Positions 7,601 to 8,107 of a stretch of 8,107 bases of DNA are shown here, piece after piece. Location of the stretch: NCBI GenBank assembly GCA_937896265.1, contig CALBMD010000191.1, forward strand, positions 1-8,107, given 5' to 3'. The stretch is from an uncultured Pseudomonadota bacterium. Its GTDB lineage: Bacteria > Bdellovibrionota_B > Oligoflexia > Oligoflexales > Bog-1112. The position numbers and the translations under genes are program-made. Numbering within the stretch: position 1 is the stretch's first letter; each line of letters starts with the position of its first letter. Under the pieces are notes generated by a model that saw only the letters and a list, made by a program, of their open reading frames with translations, did no database searches and was not told the origin of the DNA.

Positions 7601-7763
7601 AATTCCTCCTGCTTTAGCTCTAGGTCCAGGAGCAGAGACAAGGGTTCCCATGGCTATTGCTATTATTGGCGGAGTGACAGTATCAACAGTTCTAACTCTT
7701 TTTGTCGTGCCTTGTGTCTATAGCGTATTTAGCCACGTAGAAAGACCAGATCCAGTAGATTGA
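4665..7763 (+). CDS. HAE1-family RND efflux pump (AcrB/MdtB-like inner-membrane transporter)
   Basis: The 1032-residue protein has full family length and is a proton-driven exporter working as a trimer in the inner membrane. TM1 lies at about 12-30, a periplasmic loop at 31-335, TM2-TM6 at about 338-357, 364-384, 389-412, 436-456 and 463-487, TM7 at 530-548, a second large loop to about 860, and TM8-TM12 from 862 to 1020. The proton-relay residues are present: Asp405-Asp406 in GIVVDDAIMMLEN (TM4), Lys934 in GIVKKNSILLVDF (TM10) and Thr971 in RPILMTS (TM11), matching AcrB Asp407/408, Lys940 and Thr978. The pump should therefore be active. The start is GTG, coupled to the TolC-family gene. No periplasmic adaptor (membrane fusion protein) gene lies beside it, which is unusual. 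Drug or metabolite specificity cannot be assigned. Confidence 0.96.
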   Translation: MNLSEICIRRPVLAWMIMFGLITFGVISFQRMGISQMPDVNFPVINIALTLDNAAPEIMESDVIDLIEDAVMGIEGLKAVTSTASQGVANVTCEFSLEHDIDIALQEVANRIDQVRNRLPQKLYPPVITKTNPEDLPIVWVMVSADDRISVHDQMIYARNTLKDQLSSLKGVGDIQFGGYVTPNLRVWIDQQKLRYYSLTAADIVNTITNEQLEEPAGRIESPDKEINIRVLGEARSIAEFEKINITTRGGSPNFTPIPLTKVARIEESVADIRALSRYNGAKAVGLGVIKQHGSNAVQVAQGVREKVAQMTKSLPKGLSLDVRLDSTHYIKESVAELNFTLLLSAILTAFVCLLFLGSWSSTINVLLAVPMSIIGAFIALYFFGFTLNTFTLLGLSLAIGIVVDDAIMMLENIVRHRDLGKSKIKAAIDGSAEISFAAIAATLAIAAIFIPVIFMEGVIGAYFYQYGITVTVAVFLSLLEALALTPMFSSNFMQSHSADKEAKEGWMDHMMNAMVRQYRQSIEVLLRFRWPVILLSVLLFAASLMLLNRLPQELIPKQDQSLYLINIKTPPGTSIWATDEVFKKAESYLKTQPEVADLYTTIGNFGGNDIVNAGSIYVILKEPKERRLNQSEIMAATKRGLRDLLAAEKADVFTQDLSLTGFSASRGYPVEFTLIGPDWQKLISLSKTLRQRIEEAHILEDINSTFQDGMPQIQVKVDRNQAAERGVSIVTLGTELAALLGGQVFGAQTQYPKNGHRYDIRIRSLPNQHDEPSDVQAIQLRNNRGTAGDLVSIQDVSHIKTGESLQLIARHNRQRAVPFFANIAPGLSQKTALKAIENIAAEVLPPGYQVVITGSAQAFLDAFASLMFALILGVIVAYMILASQFNSFIHPVTVLMALPFSLTGALIALYGTGQSLNLFSMIGLILLMGIVKKNSILLVDFTKQKRDEGLSPTQALIAACPLRLRPILMTSVATVAGAIPPALALGPGAETRVPMAIAIIGGVTVSTVLTLFVVPCVYSVFSHVERPDPVD

Positions 7764-7764
7764 A

Positions 7765-7789
7765 CAGGGTTTCCGATGCAATAACCCTG
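7765..7789 (+). terminator. Hairpin just after the RND stop codon
   Basis: CAGGGTT (7765-7771) pairs perfectly with AACCCTG (7783-7789) across an 11-base loop, beginning two bases after the stop codon. An A-rich run follows rather than a U-tract, so it is not a standard intrinsic terminator. It may act as a 3' end or RNA-stability element. Confidence 0.3.
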
Positions 7790-7853
7790 GTAGATTAAAA
7801 AAACCCGCCCTACAAGCAAGAGTTGCAACTTTATCATCCATGCCTGAAAAAAC

Positions 7854-7882
7854 TTGACAGTGCACTGTATCGAGAATAGGTT
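7854..7882 (+). promoter_or_regulatory. Sigma-70-like promoter for the last gene
   Basis: A perfect -35 TTGACA (7854-7859), 17 bases, then TAGGTT (7877-7882), which keeps T1, A2 and T6 of the -10 consensus. The predicted start is near 7889, about 27 bases before the ATG at 7916. The -10 is weak, so activation or alternative use is possible. Confidence 0.55.
7857..7868. promoter_or_regulatory. 12-base perfect palindrome overlapping the -35, possible operator
   Basis: ACAGTGCACTGT is its own reverse complement and covers half of the TTGACA hexamer and the first part of the spacer. A dimeric regulator bound here would block or remodel polymerase access. About two such 12-base palindromes are expected by chance in a window this size, so position is the main argument. 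Confidence 0.35.
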
Positions 7883-7891
7883 TCCTCGATA
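7868..7891. promoter_or_regulatory. Inverted repeat flanking the -10
   Basis: TATCGAG (7868-7874) and CTCGATA (7885-7891) are perfect 7-base inverted arms around a 10-base centre that contains the predicted -10 (7877-7882). It could be a second operator half-site pair. Only the right arm reaches the predicted transcript start, so a hairpin in that RNA is not expected. Confidence 0.35.
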
Positions 7892-7915
7892 ATACAATCT
7901 AGAGTGGAGTACAAA

Positions 7916-8107
7916 ATGGCAAAGATAATGGCGCTTAGTGTTATAGCTCTATGGGCATTTTCAATAACAGCTTGGGGTCGTTTCGATCCAGACGATAACG
8001 GTCTAGGCAACAATATTCCGCAAGAACAGTTACCCTTATTAGAAGACCACCCCCCTGCCGAAGAAGACTCTCATATTCATCAACAAAATGAGAACCTAGC
8101 CCAAACT
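7916..8107 (+). CDS. Small secreted acidic protein, function unknown (3' end cut by window)
   Basis: The frame is open for 64 codons from an ATG to the right edge, with GGAG at 7906-7909 six bases upstream. Residues 1-21 look like a Sec signal peptide: Lys3, a hydrophobic core MALSVIALWAFSITA, and an AWG site giving cleavage after Gly21; no lipobox Cys is present. The visible mature part (RFDPDDNGLGNN, then Pro/Glu-rich and His/Gln-containing sequence) is acidic and looks disordered. The Asp-rich DPDDNG stretch could bind metal, but it is too short to call. It has its own promoter, separate from the pump operon. I do not recognise the family, and the rest of the protein lies beyond the window. 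Confidence 0.75.
   Translation, partial: MAKIMALSVIALWAFSITAWGRFDPDDNGLGNNIPQEQLPLLEDHPPAEEDSHIHQQNENLAQT

Noticed and set aside
7795..7808. A-run followed by CCCGCCC, which on the minus strand looks like GGGCGGG then a T-run
   Set aside because: There is no upstream complementary arm on the minus strand, so no terminator stem can form.

Overview
The window comes from a Gram-negative (diderm) bacterium. It encodes a TolC-type outer-membrane channel and an inner-membrane RND pump, and two proteins carry Sec-type signal peptides. Base composition looks moderate, and genes are tightly spaced with ATGA and GTGA overlaps. The first two genes strongly resemble the YadG/YadH exporter of gammaproteobacteria, so a proteobacterium is likely. 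I cannot name a genus from the sequence.

Layout. (1) Positions 1-1665, plus strand: an ABC-2 type exporter, made of an ATPase cut by the left edge and its permease, joined by a 4-base ATGA overlap. (2) 1672-1703: a strong hairpin where two convergent transcripts meet. (3) 1718-2662, minus strand: a diverged SRAP (YedK/HMCES-like) protein that appears to lack the family's catalytic Cys2, carries a charged helical insert and has a small 7-codon tandem duplication. (4) 2756-3202, minus strand: a stand-alone receiver-domain response regulator. (5) 3203-3375: a divergent promoter region with back-to-back extended -10 elements. (6) 3376-7763, plus strand: a TolC-family channel and an HAE1-type RND pump in a two-gene operon, translationally coupled by a GTGA overlap, with no periplasmic adaptor gene between or beside them. 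(7) 7764-7915: a hairpin after the pump gene, then a promoter-like TTGACA/TAGGTT pair overlapped by two inverted repeats. (8) 7916 to the right edge: the start of a small, acidic, probably secreted protein of unknown function.

How the genes may work together. The ABC exporter and the RND-TolC pair are both export machines. The receiver protein is transcribed divergently from the pump operon, from promoters so close that they should compete for polymerase. Whether the regulator acts on the pump is inference. The receiver and the SRAP-like gene lie head-to-tail and in the same reading frame, separated by three in-frame stop codons, and may be co-transcribed.

No stretch longer than 300 bases lacks a gene. 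I saw no tRNA, rRNA, CRISPR array, insertion sequence or phage gene. The best candidates for something undescribed are the Cys-less SRAP-like protein and the palindromic promoter in front of the last gene.
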